From contig NW_019775911.1 of assembly GCF_001039355.2 (NCBI RefSeq), positions 1 through 64,000 of the forward strand: a stretch of 64,000 nt of DNA, given 5' to 3'. The notes under the pieces were generated by a model. It saw only the letters and a list, made by a program, of their open reading frames with translations, was not told where the DNA came from and ran no database searches. Source of the stretch: Lingula anatina (lineage: Eukaryota; Brachiopoda; Lingulata; Lingulida; Lingulidae). Positions 24,901 through 35,200 of the stretch are shown piece after piece. The translations under genes were made by a program, and so were the position numbers. Each line of letters starts with the position of its first letter. The stretch's first letter is position 1.

Positions 24901-26097
24901 AGCTGTTTCACTGACAATAAGTTCTGCAATTAGTAGTAATATCACAAAGCTTACCACACCAGTTATGGACAGAGTCCACACTATGAACACTCACCAATCT
25001 TACCACATGATGATGCAATAATCCTCATGTGGAACGCCAGTATGGAACATGAATATACTAGGAACTAACCAAGATGTACAATATGGTAACGAATTGCAAC
25101 CTTTCACCTGTTAGATCTGCACTGCAATCACCTGCTATTGTGCAACCTATTACACAACCATTCAGCATGATGAATTATGTGGATTATGGTTCAAAAATTG
25201 ACAATATGGCCAAAAGTATTAAAATGATGTGTGAGAAACTGGAAAAAAAAAACTAGGTGATATTGAAAAACTAGATGATATTGACAAGGAAGATAGAAAA
25301 TGTAACTGGCCAAGTAGTTGTTTTGAAAAACATAGTGGATGAAATAGAGAAAAGTATAAAATTTTCAAGTGTCCTGTATGCAAATAAGAAACGAAACAAA
25401 GATATAGATGTTACATTTGCTGAAATTAACAAGAATTCAGAGATTGGAGACTGAAAACTATAGACTTTCAGGAGATCTTTCCAAAATGATTTTTATAAAT
25501 CTGTACATAGAAATCACTTGGAACTGCGGGCCACGTGGGACAACTTGGTTTTGCTATGGATTTGAGGAAACAGAGAATGAAAATTGTGAAACTGTCCTAT
25601 GCAGTTTTATAAGGGAAAAGCTGAAAGTAGAAGAAAATGTGGAGTTTCATCGGGTACATCAAATGGGACAAAGCATCCAGGGTAGAATCTACAGTTACGA
25701 AATTCGTGAAATTTAAGCAGAGAAAAAGGGTCAGGAAATCAGCATTTACTCAAATTGCGGGTAACGAAGAAAACAAAAATTATGGAATAAACGAACAATT
25801 TCCAACTGAAATTAACCTAGAAGTAGCTCGTCCTTACTGACCTCCTGTTTTCCACTGCCACACTTAAAATATTGAAGCAAGGCAGCTGAATGACACTGCC
25901 CTTCTTCATTGATATCGGCATTGGATTTAGTTATTATCTTATATGTAATTTTTAAAAATATAGCACTGTATAATATTGAGATATTGTAACTATTCTCGTA
26001 CCTTAGGATATGTAGCGTCTTTATCTGCATTGCCAAATATTAGATTTTCTAACAAATCTAATCTAGATTCCATCAAGTCTAAACTCTTTGCCTCCAT
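21986..26097 (-). CDS. DCTN3: Dynactin subunit 3 (p24), 7 exons, 181 aa
   Basis: The p24 subunit is a small coiled-coil protein of the dynactin shoulder, where it holds p150Glued and dynamitin together; dynactin activates cytoplasmic dynein. Exons in transcription order: 26097-26002, 23855-23771, 23555-23469, 23125-23042, 22741-22683, 22327-22268, 22060-21986, total 546 nt. Matches to the human protein include SRLDLLENLIFG (human ARVEELERWVYG), IESYLDPK (human LIKYLDPE), SEHIK (human SAHIK), LLSQVQIEQQ (human LAQIHIQQQ) and SRQFVKWDEML (human SKQFVQWDELL). Length is close to the human 186 residues. The gene starts about 230 bp from divergent LARP6. Its large first intron carries a decayed LINE fragment on the opposite strand. 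Confidence 0.95.
25074..25846 (+). mobile_element. Decayed LINE ORF1-like fragment (L1 type)
   Basis: Three short ORFs in three different frames (25074-25256, 25408-25716, 25637-25840) read in order like the RNA-binding ORF1 protein of L1-type retrotransposons. The pieces are a coiled-coil-like start (IDNMAKSIKMMCEKLEK), then FYGFEETENENCE-like and VEFHRVHQMG motifs (here with CYGFEETENENCE), and finally RKRVRKSAF with YGINEQFPTEIN. The frame changes show it is dead. No reverse transcriptase follows, so it is a short broken copy, lying antisense in dynactin 3 intron 1. The family call comes from motif memory only. Confidence 0.65.
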
Positions 26098-26327
26098 GAT
26101 GAATTTGTGAATTGATAGTGAGGCTCATAAGGCTTATGATATTACGAACAAAATGATTGGTCAGATCTATGTGTTAGAAGACTTGATTGGTCCATCTAAG
26201 ATGCTATTGATTGTGGATGGAATGTTTGCAGGTGTCTGTCGAGGTTTGCTTGAGTAACAGATTTTTGGAATTTTCACCAAAAATCTGAACTAACTTTGAT
26301 TATTCAACAGAACATACAACATTAATA
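26098..26327. promoter_or_regulatory. Bidirectional promoter between DCTN3 and LARP6 with two inverted CCAAT boxes
   Basis: The two start codons are 230 bp apart and point outward. GATTGG (inverted CCAAT) occurs at 26155-26160 and again at 26185-26190, each followed by TC. Paired, evenly spaced CCAAT boxes are the usual NF-Y arrangement in bidirectional promoters. The transcription start sites are not known. Confidence 0.55.
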
Positions 26328-27734
26328 ATGAGTGGAGAAGACATTAAAATCATCGAACCAACTGACAGCCCTGCAAATGGTGGAGGAGACACGGGTCTCC
26401 CGATGTCGGTACCTGTGCTACGCGTGGAAAAGCTGAAGGAAGAGGAGTGCTCAAATTATAACAGTGACAGCGAGTGTGCCAGTGTAGGGTATCCGTCAGA
26501 TGTAGATGCTGATATTGTCAATGAATCAGTGGGAGAGTTTACCCCTCCGACAGACGAGCTGCGAGATAAAATTATCACCCAAGTGGAGTTTTATTTCTCA
26601 GATGCTAATATCCTCAAAGATGCTTTCCTTCTTAAACATGTGAGAAGAAATAAAATGGGATACGTCAGCATCAAGCTCATCACCTCTTTTAAGAAAGTCA
26701 AGTCACTTACAAAAGATTTTAGAGTTGTTGCTTACAGCTTGAAACAGTCTGAGAAATTGGAAGTCAATTCAGAAGAAACTAAAGTTCGTCGTATGGAGCC
26801 TCTACCAGAATGGGATGAAACAACGCCTTCGAGGACTGTAGTGGCATTTAACTTGCCAATGACAGATCCTTCTATAGAATCAGTTGCTGAATTGTTTTCT
26901 AAGCATGGTGAGATAGCCTTAATTCGTATAATTAGGCCTGGCAAGGCCATACCTTCTGATGTAAAGAAGCATCTTAGTAAGCATCCCCAGCTGGAAACCT
27001 CAGTCTGTGCTGTTATTGAATTTGAAAACCATGAATCTGCCAAAAATGCTGTTGAAAGTGTAGACAAAGACAACTGGAGATCAGCCATCCATGTTGCACT
27101 TTTGGCAGAACCAAAAAAGAAAGAGAAAGGAGAGAAGAAAACTGAAAATAAGAAAGAAGGGAAAAATGATAAGAAAAAGAACAAGAAAAAAGGTACTCGT
27201 ATAGATGAACTGGCTCGTGATGACTCCTCATGCTACAGCAGTGGCTCAGATGCTGAATATTCACCACTACCAACAAGAAAAAACCAACAACGTAATTCTC
27301 TCAGTCCAAACCAGGACATGAATCGTCTCAGCCCCCACTCCTCGCCTAAAAGCAGCCCTCACACAAGTCCCAAATCTAGTCCTAGGCCCCAGAGGAAAAA
27401 CAAGGGGAAGTCTCCACTCATAGATTCTGGGCATAGTCGCAGCCCAAAGGCTAGTCCACTAACCAGCCCAGAATTGGGACGCAGAAGGTGCTACTCAGCA
27501 GGGGCAAGACCAGCAGGAGATGGATCTGACATCAGCCCTTCCTCAAGTCCCTGGGTACAACGAAGATTGAAGGCTGCTCAGGATATAAGTCCCTTGGCCA
27601 AGATGCAGGGCAATGGTGGTCCCTTAGTAAACAAGCGTACGGAAGAAAAAGAGAGAATTCTACGCCAACCTCGTGGTCCGGATGGTACAAGAGGATTTGG
27701 GAAAGGCCGAGGTCAAATAATTAATAGTTCCTAA
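26328..27734 (+). CDS. LARP6: La-related protein 6, single exon, 468 aa
   Basis: LARP6 binds stem-loops in 5' UTRs (collagen mRNAs in vertebrates) and regulates their translation. The uninterrupted frame shows, in order: an acidic N-terminus; a La motif (about residues 74-155) with TQVEFYFSDANILKDAFLLK and GYVSIKLITSFKKVKSL; an RRM-like domain (about 167-258) starting RTVVAFNLP, with the LARP6-type basic insertion around PSDVKKHLSKHPQLE; a Lys/Glu-rich tract (about 262-290); a Ser/Pro-rich stretch with repeated SP and SSP motifs (about 310-420); and a C-terminal SUZ-C-like motif (ILRQPRGPDGTRGFGKGRG, about 440-462). Length is near that of human LARP6 (491). The start at 26328 is the first ATG and comes well before the domains. 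Intron loss or retrocopy origin is possible, since the vertebrate gene has introns. Confidence 0.95.
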   Translation: MSGEDIKIIEPTDSPANGGGDTGLPMSVPVLRVEKLKEEECSNYNSDSECASVGYPSDVDADIVNESVGEFTPPTDELRDKIITQVEFYFSDANILKDAFLLKHVRRNKMGYVSIKLITSFKKVKSLTKDFRVVAYSLKQSEKLEVNSEETKVRRMEPLPEWDETTPSRTVVAFNLPMTDPSIESVAELFSKHGEIALIRIIRPGKAIPSDVKKHLSKHPQLETSVCAVIEFENHESAKNAVESVDKDNWRSAIHVALLAEPKKKEKGEKKTENKKEGKNDKKKNKKKGTRIDELARDDSSCYSSGSDAEYSPLPTRKNQQRNSLSPNQDMNRLSPHSSPKSSPHTSPKSSPRPQRKNKGKSPLIDSGHSRSPKASPLTSPELGRRRCYSAGARPAGDGSDISPSSSPWVQRRLKAAQDISPLAKMQGNGGPLVNKRTEEKERILRQPRGPDGTRGFGKGRGQIINSS

Positions 27735-29436
27735 TTGTTTTGTCATAATGTTTATTATTGTGATGCCTTGTAAAAGAATAGAGAACAGAGAAATATTTTT
27801 CATAGGTCTCCATTATTTTTGACGTGTAACATTATAGTTGTGGGCACATGTATATCCTTGTTAACCAAGTGCACCATGGCATTCATGTTAGCAGACTCCA
27901 GAGGAGTTGAATAATGCAGGTTTCTGATGTAGTGCTCATTGAAGCCTGCTGTTGAGGTGACCTTGCTCAGAATAATGAGGACACTTTGTTGGAAAGAAAA
28001 AGGAATGTTGAAAACCAGAAGTGAAAGGAGATATGAATTTCAAGTTTTAAGATTTGACAGTGTGCCTGGAAAGCAGTTTTTAGCTTTTATAGCCCTAGAC
28101 TATGATCAAGTAATGTGGTTTAGTTTTAAGTTAATGAAGACGCAGCCAGCCAGTATGACAGACATTTGTTTACAATTCATGACTCGTGCATGATTCAAAA
28201 ATGATTAATTCAAAGAGGCATTTTAAGAATTGTATTTGCCAACTATTGTGCAGGTCTGTCTATTGTTCAACCTTAGTTTTGATGTATATATATACTGTGG
28301 CTGGGAGCTGGCCAGTAATGGCATTTTAGCGTATAACTTGTACATATTATTTCAATCAACACTTTTGCATATGGCAGCTCTGAAATGGGTCACCTTTTGT
28401 CTTATGTACTAAGCCACACTAGTCGCATAAAATGAATGGCTGTGGTTCCATAATGAGGTCATTTCTCTGATTAAATGGCAGTAGAACTTAAAGGAATTTT
28501 TTAATTGCAATGCTGTTATGGTCATGTATCTTTCATTAAGGAAATGTGTCATTTAGGCAGCTGAGATTTAACATGTAGTCTGCATTTTGAATAAGATGCC
28601 ATGTCGTTGTATTTTTGTAAATTCAGGACTTTTGCATCAGTAGTAAACACCAGAATATTGTCTTATTAAAGCCAAAGGCAGGAACATTCCCTGGTATTGT
28701 ACACTTCTACTGATGTCCTCATCATATGGTGCAATATAGGCAGCAGTCATTTCCAAATGATAAGAAACCACTAGCTCTGTCAATTAATGATTTGACTAGT
28801 AATTTTTTAAATCCAGAACTTTTGGCTACAAAGTGCATATGATTTTTAGATAAGGGCAGAAGCCATAAGGGGAGGTTACTGAAACTTTCAGGTCATGTTT
28901 ATAGCCGAATTTCATATGAATTTGAGCCTTGGCTATGGTGGTCATGTACCAAATAATATAACTTAATGTCACATTGATTTTTTTAATTATATGGTATTTA
29001 TATTCAAACTTAATTTTACAGGGTTGCATTCATTTAAGGTCTTTTCTTTACCTGAATAAGGGGACAATTTATTTTATTTTTATTTCTTAAAAAGCATTTT
29101 AAAATTGGATGTTGAAAGTGCCAGTACCAAAATGCTTACTTGCCAGATATGTAGAAGTTTTTCTTGGTTTAGTTCAGCCATCTTTTTATTTAATACATTG
29201 AAGTATTTTAAGATTAACCTTGGCGTTTTTACCTAAACACATCTAGTTTGCAGTGATAATGCCTTTTTTTATGTGTTATGTGTAGTCTCATTGCAGTAAT
29301 ACATTAATCTTTCTATAATGGTTGGTCTAGCAGAATTGATAAGGTTAATTTGGTTGTTTTTATATAAGTAAACACATTGGCACTAGAGGATATATTTATT
29401 CTTGTACATTTTTTCTTTTGTTACAGAGGTCCATTA
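27729..29436 (+). repeat. 1.7-kb direct repeat, copy 1 (LARP6 3' UTR)
   Basis: This stretch begins in the last LARP6 codon plus stop (TCCTAA) and is repeated almost exactly at 29549-31257, offset by 1820-1821. It holds no credible gene; the small ORFs appear in both copies and are UTR noise. By eye the copies differ at scattered single bases and small indels, for example GAAGCCTGCT against GAAGACCTGCT near 27942 and 29762. Confidence 0.95.
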
Positions 29437-29548
29437 TTGTACCACCAGCGTTAGCGCTGGCGGTACACATGGTTTCGGTCTCGTCCGGATCGTTCCGCCG
29501 GCTCCGCGGGCTCCGCCGGACGGCTACCGTTACCGCTTCTCCTCCTNA
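29437..29548. other. GC-rich junction insert with one N between the repeat copies
   Basis: About 110 bases of high-GC sequence rich in CCG/GGC sit in an otherwise AT-rich region, ending in a single N at 29547. A near-perfect hairpin opens it: GTACCACCAGCG, loop TTAG, CGCTGGCGGTAC, with one mismatch. The composition is unlike anything nearby. The N marks an assembly ambiguity or closed gap, so this may be foreign or artefactual sequence. Confidence 0.85.
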
Positions 29549-31257
29549 TCCTAATTGTTTTGTCATAATGTTTATTATTGTGATGCCTTGTAAAAGAATA
29601 GAGAACAGAGAAATATTTTTCATAGGTCTCCATTATTTTTGACGTGTAACATTATAGTTGTGGGCACATGTATATCCTTGTTAACCAAGTGCACCATGGC
29701 ATTCATGTTTGCAGACTCCAGAGGAGTTGAATGATGCAGGTTTCTGATGTAATGCTCATTGAAGACCTGCTGTTGAGGTGACCTTGCTCAGAATAATGAG
29801 GACACTTTGTTGGAAAGAAAAAGGAATGTTGAAAACCAGAAGTGAAAGGAGATATGAATTTCAAGTTTTAAGATTTGACAGTGTGTGCTTGGAAAGCAGT
29901 TTTTAGCTTTTATAGCCCTAGACTATGATCAAGTAATGTGGTTTAGTTTTAAGTTAATGAAGATGCAGCCAGCCAGTATGACAGACATTTGTTTACAATT
30001 CATGACTCGTGCATGATTCAAAAATGATTAATTCAAAGAGGCATTTTAAGAATTGTATTTGCCAACTATTGTGCAGGTCTGTCTATTTTTCAACCTTAGT
30101 TTTGATGTATATATATACTGTGGCTGGGAGCTGGCCAGTAATGGCATTTTAGTGTATAACTTGTACATCTTATTTCAATCAACACTTTTGCATATGGCAG
30201 CTCTGAAATGGGTCACCTTTTGTCTTATGTACTAAGCCACACTAGTCACATATAATGAATGGCTGTGGTTCCATAATGAGGTCATTTCTCTGATTAAATC
30301 CCAGTAGAACTTAAAGGAATTTTTTAATTGCAATGCTGTTATGGTCATGTATCTTTCATTAAGGAAATGTGTCATTTAGGCAGCTGAGATTTAACAGGTA
30401 GTTTGCATTTTGAATAAGATGCCACGTTGTTGTATTTTTGTAAATTCAGGACTTTTGCATCAGTAGTAAACACCAGAATATTGTCTTATTAAAGCCAAAG
30501 GCAGGAACATTCCCTGGTATTGTACACTTCTACTGATGTCCTCATCATATGGTGCAATATAGGCAGCAGTCATTTCCAAATGATAAGAAACCACTAGCTC
30601 TGTCAATTAATGATTTGACTAGTAATTTTTTAAATCCAGAACTTTTGGCTACAAAGTGCATATGATTTTTAGATAAGGGCAGAAGCCATAAGGGGGAGGT
30701 TACTGAAACTTTCAGGTCATGTTTATAGCTGAATTTCATATGAATTTGAGCCTTGGCTATGGTGGTCATGTACCAAATAATATAAATTAATGTCACATTG
30801 ATTTTTTAATTATATGGTATTTATATTCAATCTTAATTTTACAGGGTTGCATTCATTTAAGGTCTTTTCTTTACCTGAATAAGGGGAAAATTTATTTTAT
30901 TTTTATTTCTTAAAAAGCATTTTAAAATTGGATGTTGAAAGTGCCAGTACCAAAATGCTTACTTGCCAGATATGTAGAAGTTTTTCTTGGTTTAGTTCAG
31001 CCATCTTTTTATTTAATACATTGAAGTATTTTAAGATTAACATTGGCGTTTTTACCTAAACACATCCAGTTTGCAGTGATAATGCCTTTTTTTGTGTTAT
31101 GTGTAGTCTCATTGCTGTAATACATTAATCTTTCTATAATGGTTGGTCTAGCAGAATTGATAAGGTTAATTTGGTTGTTTTTATATAAGTAAACACGTTG
31201 GCACTAGAGGATATATTTAGTCTTGTACATTTTTTCTTTTGTTACAGAGGTCCATTA
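29549..31257 (+). repeat. 1.7-kb direct repeat, copy 2
   Basis: Second copy of 27729-29436. It starts TCCTAATTG and ends AGGTCCATTA, after which the sequence continues with a new AT-rich tail. It has no LARP6 coding part. It is either an uncollapsed allele in the assembly or a recent tandem duplication of the LARP6 3' UTR. Confidence 0.95.
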
Positions 31258-32278
31258 AATTTTTATTATTATTATTATTTATTTTTTTTTTTTTTGAGCG
31301 TATTAACATTATCTTCATCAATTTTGTAAAAATTTGGAGGAATTTTCTCACAGTAATTGAATTACAATACATCTTGAAAGATTATAATGTTATTATTTTG
31401 TCTTTGCTCTGTTTAAATATCAAGTTGAAGTCAAATGTCAACAAAATTTAGCTTGCAATTCTATAAATGCACTTTTTTAATAACATTGGTCAACAATACA
31501 GTTATGTAAGAACAGCTTGAAAATAAGCACCAAACAAAACCGGTCACATTTTTTGGGAAGATAGTTCCACTGCTGATATTTGTATCTGAGTAAGCCAATT
31601 TAGTCCATTAAAACAAATAAAAATTAACTTGTTAATGTGATAAATGTACATAGATATATATATATTTCCTGTTTACTTGTTGGAGAAGCTGTAATTACGC
31701 TTTCCCTATCTGTGCCGTCTGGAGGGAAGTGTCGGTTCTTATATATCCAAAGAATGTTCAGTCAATTTTGATCAAAGGTAGTTTATTAAACTACTGGTCA
31801 AGAGGAGGCATATGCTCCATTTCCTGTTCAGATGCTTTAGTTTATTTTGCATTCCCTTGATTGTTTTGTAACCATGCTATGTCATATCATGGCTATGTAC
31901 TGTAATGACAACAGGAAAAACAAAACAGTGAAAAATAGTTTAGCTTTATTTGTAATGTAAGATGTGAATCCAAGTAAAAAATGAGCACAACAGTTCAGTT
32001 GAAGCCAATAAATATGTGATAAAATATGGGCTTTGGTTTTCTTACAACATACGTGACTGTGCATTAAATTCTGCACTACGGCAAGTCGCTTGACGTAAAA
32101 GGAATCTAAATCATTCAGTTAATTTTTTATTCCTTATACGTAGCTGCCATTATGTTTTACAGCGCTGAAAGAGGCAAGCTTCCTATTGTATTATAATGCT
32201 GTGTGACAATTTGGAATGTAAACTGGATGACAAGTCAGAGGGAAGTATCTTGGTACAATTGTTTTAACCAATGTGATG
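31258..32278. other. Convergent 3' ends of LARP6 and CNTLN
   Basis: AT-rich sequence starting with an (ATT)n and T-run. An AATAAA near 32008 suits LARP6 and a TTTATT at 31945-31950 suits CNTLN on the minus strand. If both are used, the two 3' UTRs overlap slightly. No gene is recognised. Confidence 0.55.
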
Positions 32279-35200
32279 CTACCTCCCTCGCAGCTTGCAA
32301 GAGAGTTCAATTCTTTCTTCAATTTTGTCTGTGAAAAGTTCCATCAAGGGCTCTGAAAACTGCATCTGGAAAAGAATGTTTATGTAAGTGTCATACAAAT
32401 GAAATGGCCTCTTTTGATTAAAAGAAAACTTGGCAAACAGTAACATATTATAAATTTTGGTAAGCCTACCCTTGTCTTCAGTAACTTTTCCCATTGTTTG
32501 TTCCACTTTTTGTCCTTTCTTCTTTCAGCTTCTGACACAAAATCCTGAAAAACATTTTATTTTCAAAAATAGCTTTTGTCTAGTTGACAATCAAACTTAT
32601 CTGCTTCAGTTTCTCTCCTTTTGCCTAACACAATCAGCTGAAAAACGTAATAAGTTTATCATTTGTTTAACATAAAAGATTGTCATAAAATACTCTTCCT
32701 TACAGTGCTTATGTCCTCTTCCTCACTAAGCATTAAATCTTCCAGCTCTGACTGGCTGATGTTGAGAATGTTTTGAGCAACACGCTGTGCTTTCTTCAAT
32801 GATTCCCCAGCTTCAGCCACTTTTCCCTCACGCTGTAACTGCTGCTTTAACATAGTACGGGCCTGGTGAATTCCACGCAATAGTTCATGTGCTAAACTCT
32901 ACAAACAAAGAAAAATGTGACTGTCATTCCAAACTGCTAGTCTAAGAGAGTACTTGAAAATTGATACATGATAAATCTTACAAGTGACTTATGTCCCTTA
33001 AGCTGACAACCCATTGCAATAAGCAAAACGGGGATTAAGAGGTGGATTACAATGTGACCAGTATATTCCATGAGAAAATACTACAAATACCTTCACAAAT
33101 TTCTGATGTTCATTAATCTGCATGTGGGCGTTGTTAAGCTTAGTCTGTGCTGCCTCCATGGCAGCCTCACTTTGACCTGCAAGGCCATGGAGCTGTTGCT
33201 TAGCAGCAGTCTCTACAGCAACAACAGTCTTCTGCAACTCACTCAGTTTTGCTTGGTTCTCTGTCAGTTGTTTTGCCTGTAAGAGAGTAAGCATTCTCTG
33301 AGTTTTTTTTTTTAAAGTCTACTTTTTAGCTCCTAACAGTGTCAAATTTGAATTCCTACTTAATGATTTCTTAACCACTGATATCCTCTAATAATTCTTG
33401 TAAATATCAGAATTTTGAAGACTCTAGTTATACTTTACAAACACTACTAACAAAAGCAAGTTACCTTTTTCTCAAGATCACTTTTTGTTTTCATCAACTG
33501 CTCTTCTGATTCATGCTTTTCCTTTGTGATTGCATTTAATCTGCGTCTCAAAGACTCATTCTGCAAGAAAAATAAATACAAAGCATTTATTTTCAATACA
33601 GCTAAAATCCATAACTGAATCATGTTACTGTATCAAACATATTACATTAATTAATAAACAATCAAATATTGATATGGTTATCATTTTCCATTTACCTTAC
33701 CATCTTTAAACAAACAGCTTGTTTTCACATATCAGTGTAGTAAATACATGTAAATAAATCTGACTACATAAAATTGTAGTTTGTGTCTGACAAAGAGCCT
33801 TTCTCAAACCAGTAGTACCAAGAATGTAAAAGTAAACCAGATCTACCTCTTTTCTAGTTTTTGAAGAAAAATGTCTCAAAAAAGACAACATGCACTTACA
33901 TATATTTTTGTTTTGTCCAACACATCTTGGAGTGTTTTAATTTTAATTTCCATTTCCTCCTACAAAAAAAGTTAAAAGTGCTCATTTCCAAGTGTAAAGA
34001 ATTTCTACATATAACATGAAACATCACAAAGATCAAATTTTTTCAAATGTGGGAATTGAAATTCTACCATCCCCTTATTTTTCCCATATCTTGGCCTTAA
34101 CAAGACAGCAAGAGAAAAGACAGAATCTAATAAAATTCCTTACCAAAGCTCCGCTATCCGATTTCATATTTTCTTGGGCAATTTTCATTTTTAGTCTCAT
34201 ATCCTCCACCAGAGTGCGCTTCTGTGCATTGTCTCTTTCCAACCTATTTGCTCTGATAGAAAAAAAAACATGGATGTGTTAATAAATAAATAAAATCAGA
34301 GCATTAGTTGCAACTGTCATGTTACACTAAATACGTGTGCACTCAATATACACTCTTCAAATTAATCAATGTTTTAAATTATGTAAATACAATGAAGGCC
34401 TCTACTTCCCAAATGATTATTTTACTCACTTTTCCTGTAAGGTTTGTATTTGTTCTTCCAACTCTTCTCTTTCTCCCTTCATAGCTTTCAGAAGTGTGGA
34501 CTGTCTGGACACCTCAGCTGATGATACCTATGCAACAAATTTACACACAAAATGTATATATACAAGGCATATAATCATATATCTTTTGAAATTCCATGAA
34601 TTTCAACTATAACTTCATTGCTTTAAAGGGGCAAATGGACTATTAGACCTTTGTATAGCAAATATTTATTTTTCCTGGAAATTTCAACATTTTTCATTAA
34701 AATTGTCAAGGCACTGCCACACCAAAACCATTCACAGAATTGCAATCTATTAAATCATTTACCAGTTGAAAGTTTCTATCATAAGAGTCACTTTTGCAAT
34801 GGACACAAATACTGTTGAATTTCACTAATGAAAGTAAAAATTAATCATTTAGAACTTGAAAACAGGTTGAAGAATATTATTTTCTCGATGGTTTTGGATA
34901 TGGTATAGACTGGTAATAAAAGAAAACCGCAGAAATTTCCAGGAAAATTAATCTATTGCGATATAAATGTCTACTGTGAATTGTACGCCCTTAAAGAGCT
35001 TTATCAATAAGCTTAAGCATATAAATCTATGAGCCTTTCCAAGAACTATTTGATACTATTGCAGAACATTACAGAACAGTACCCTGCAGAAAAACCTGAC
35101 AAATGCTTTGAAGTTTTCTGTCACAAAGAATACCTTGAGTCTGGTTTCTAAATGCTTCCATTCCTGATCTGTGTGTTTTGAATCCAAATCACCTGCCAGA

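Noticed and set aside
26732-27276. Minus-strand ORFs of 150 and 87 codons inside LARP6
   Set aside because: Antisense shadows of the Lys-rich LARP6 coding sequence.
29396-29642. ORFs through the GC-rich junction
   Set aside because: They cross the N and join unrelated sequence; high GC alone removes stop codons.
27939-30235. Small ORFs repeated in both 1.7-kb copies (for example at 28230 and 30053)
   Set aside because: Their repetition reflects the duplicated UTR, not selection; no family match and differences are not coding-like.
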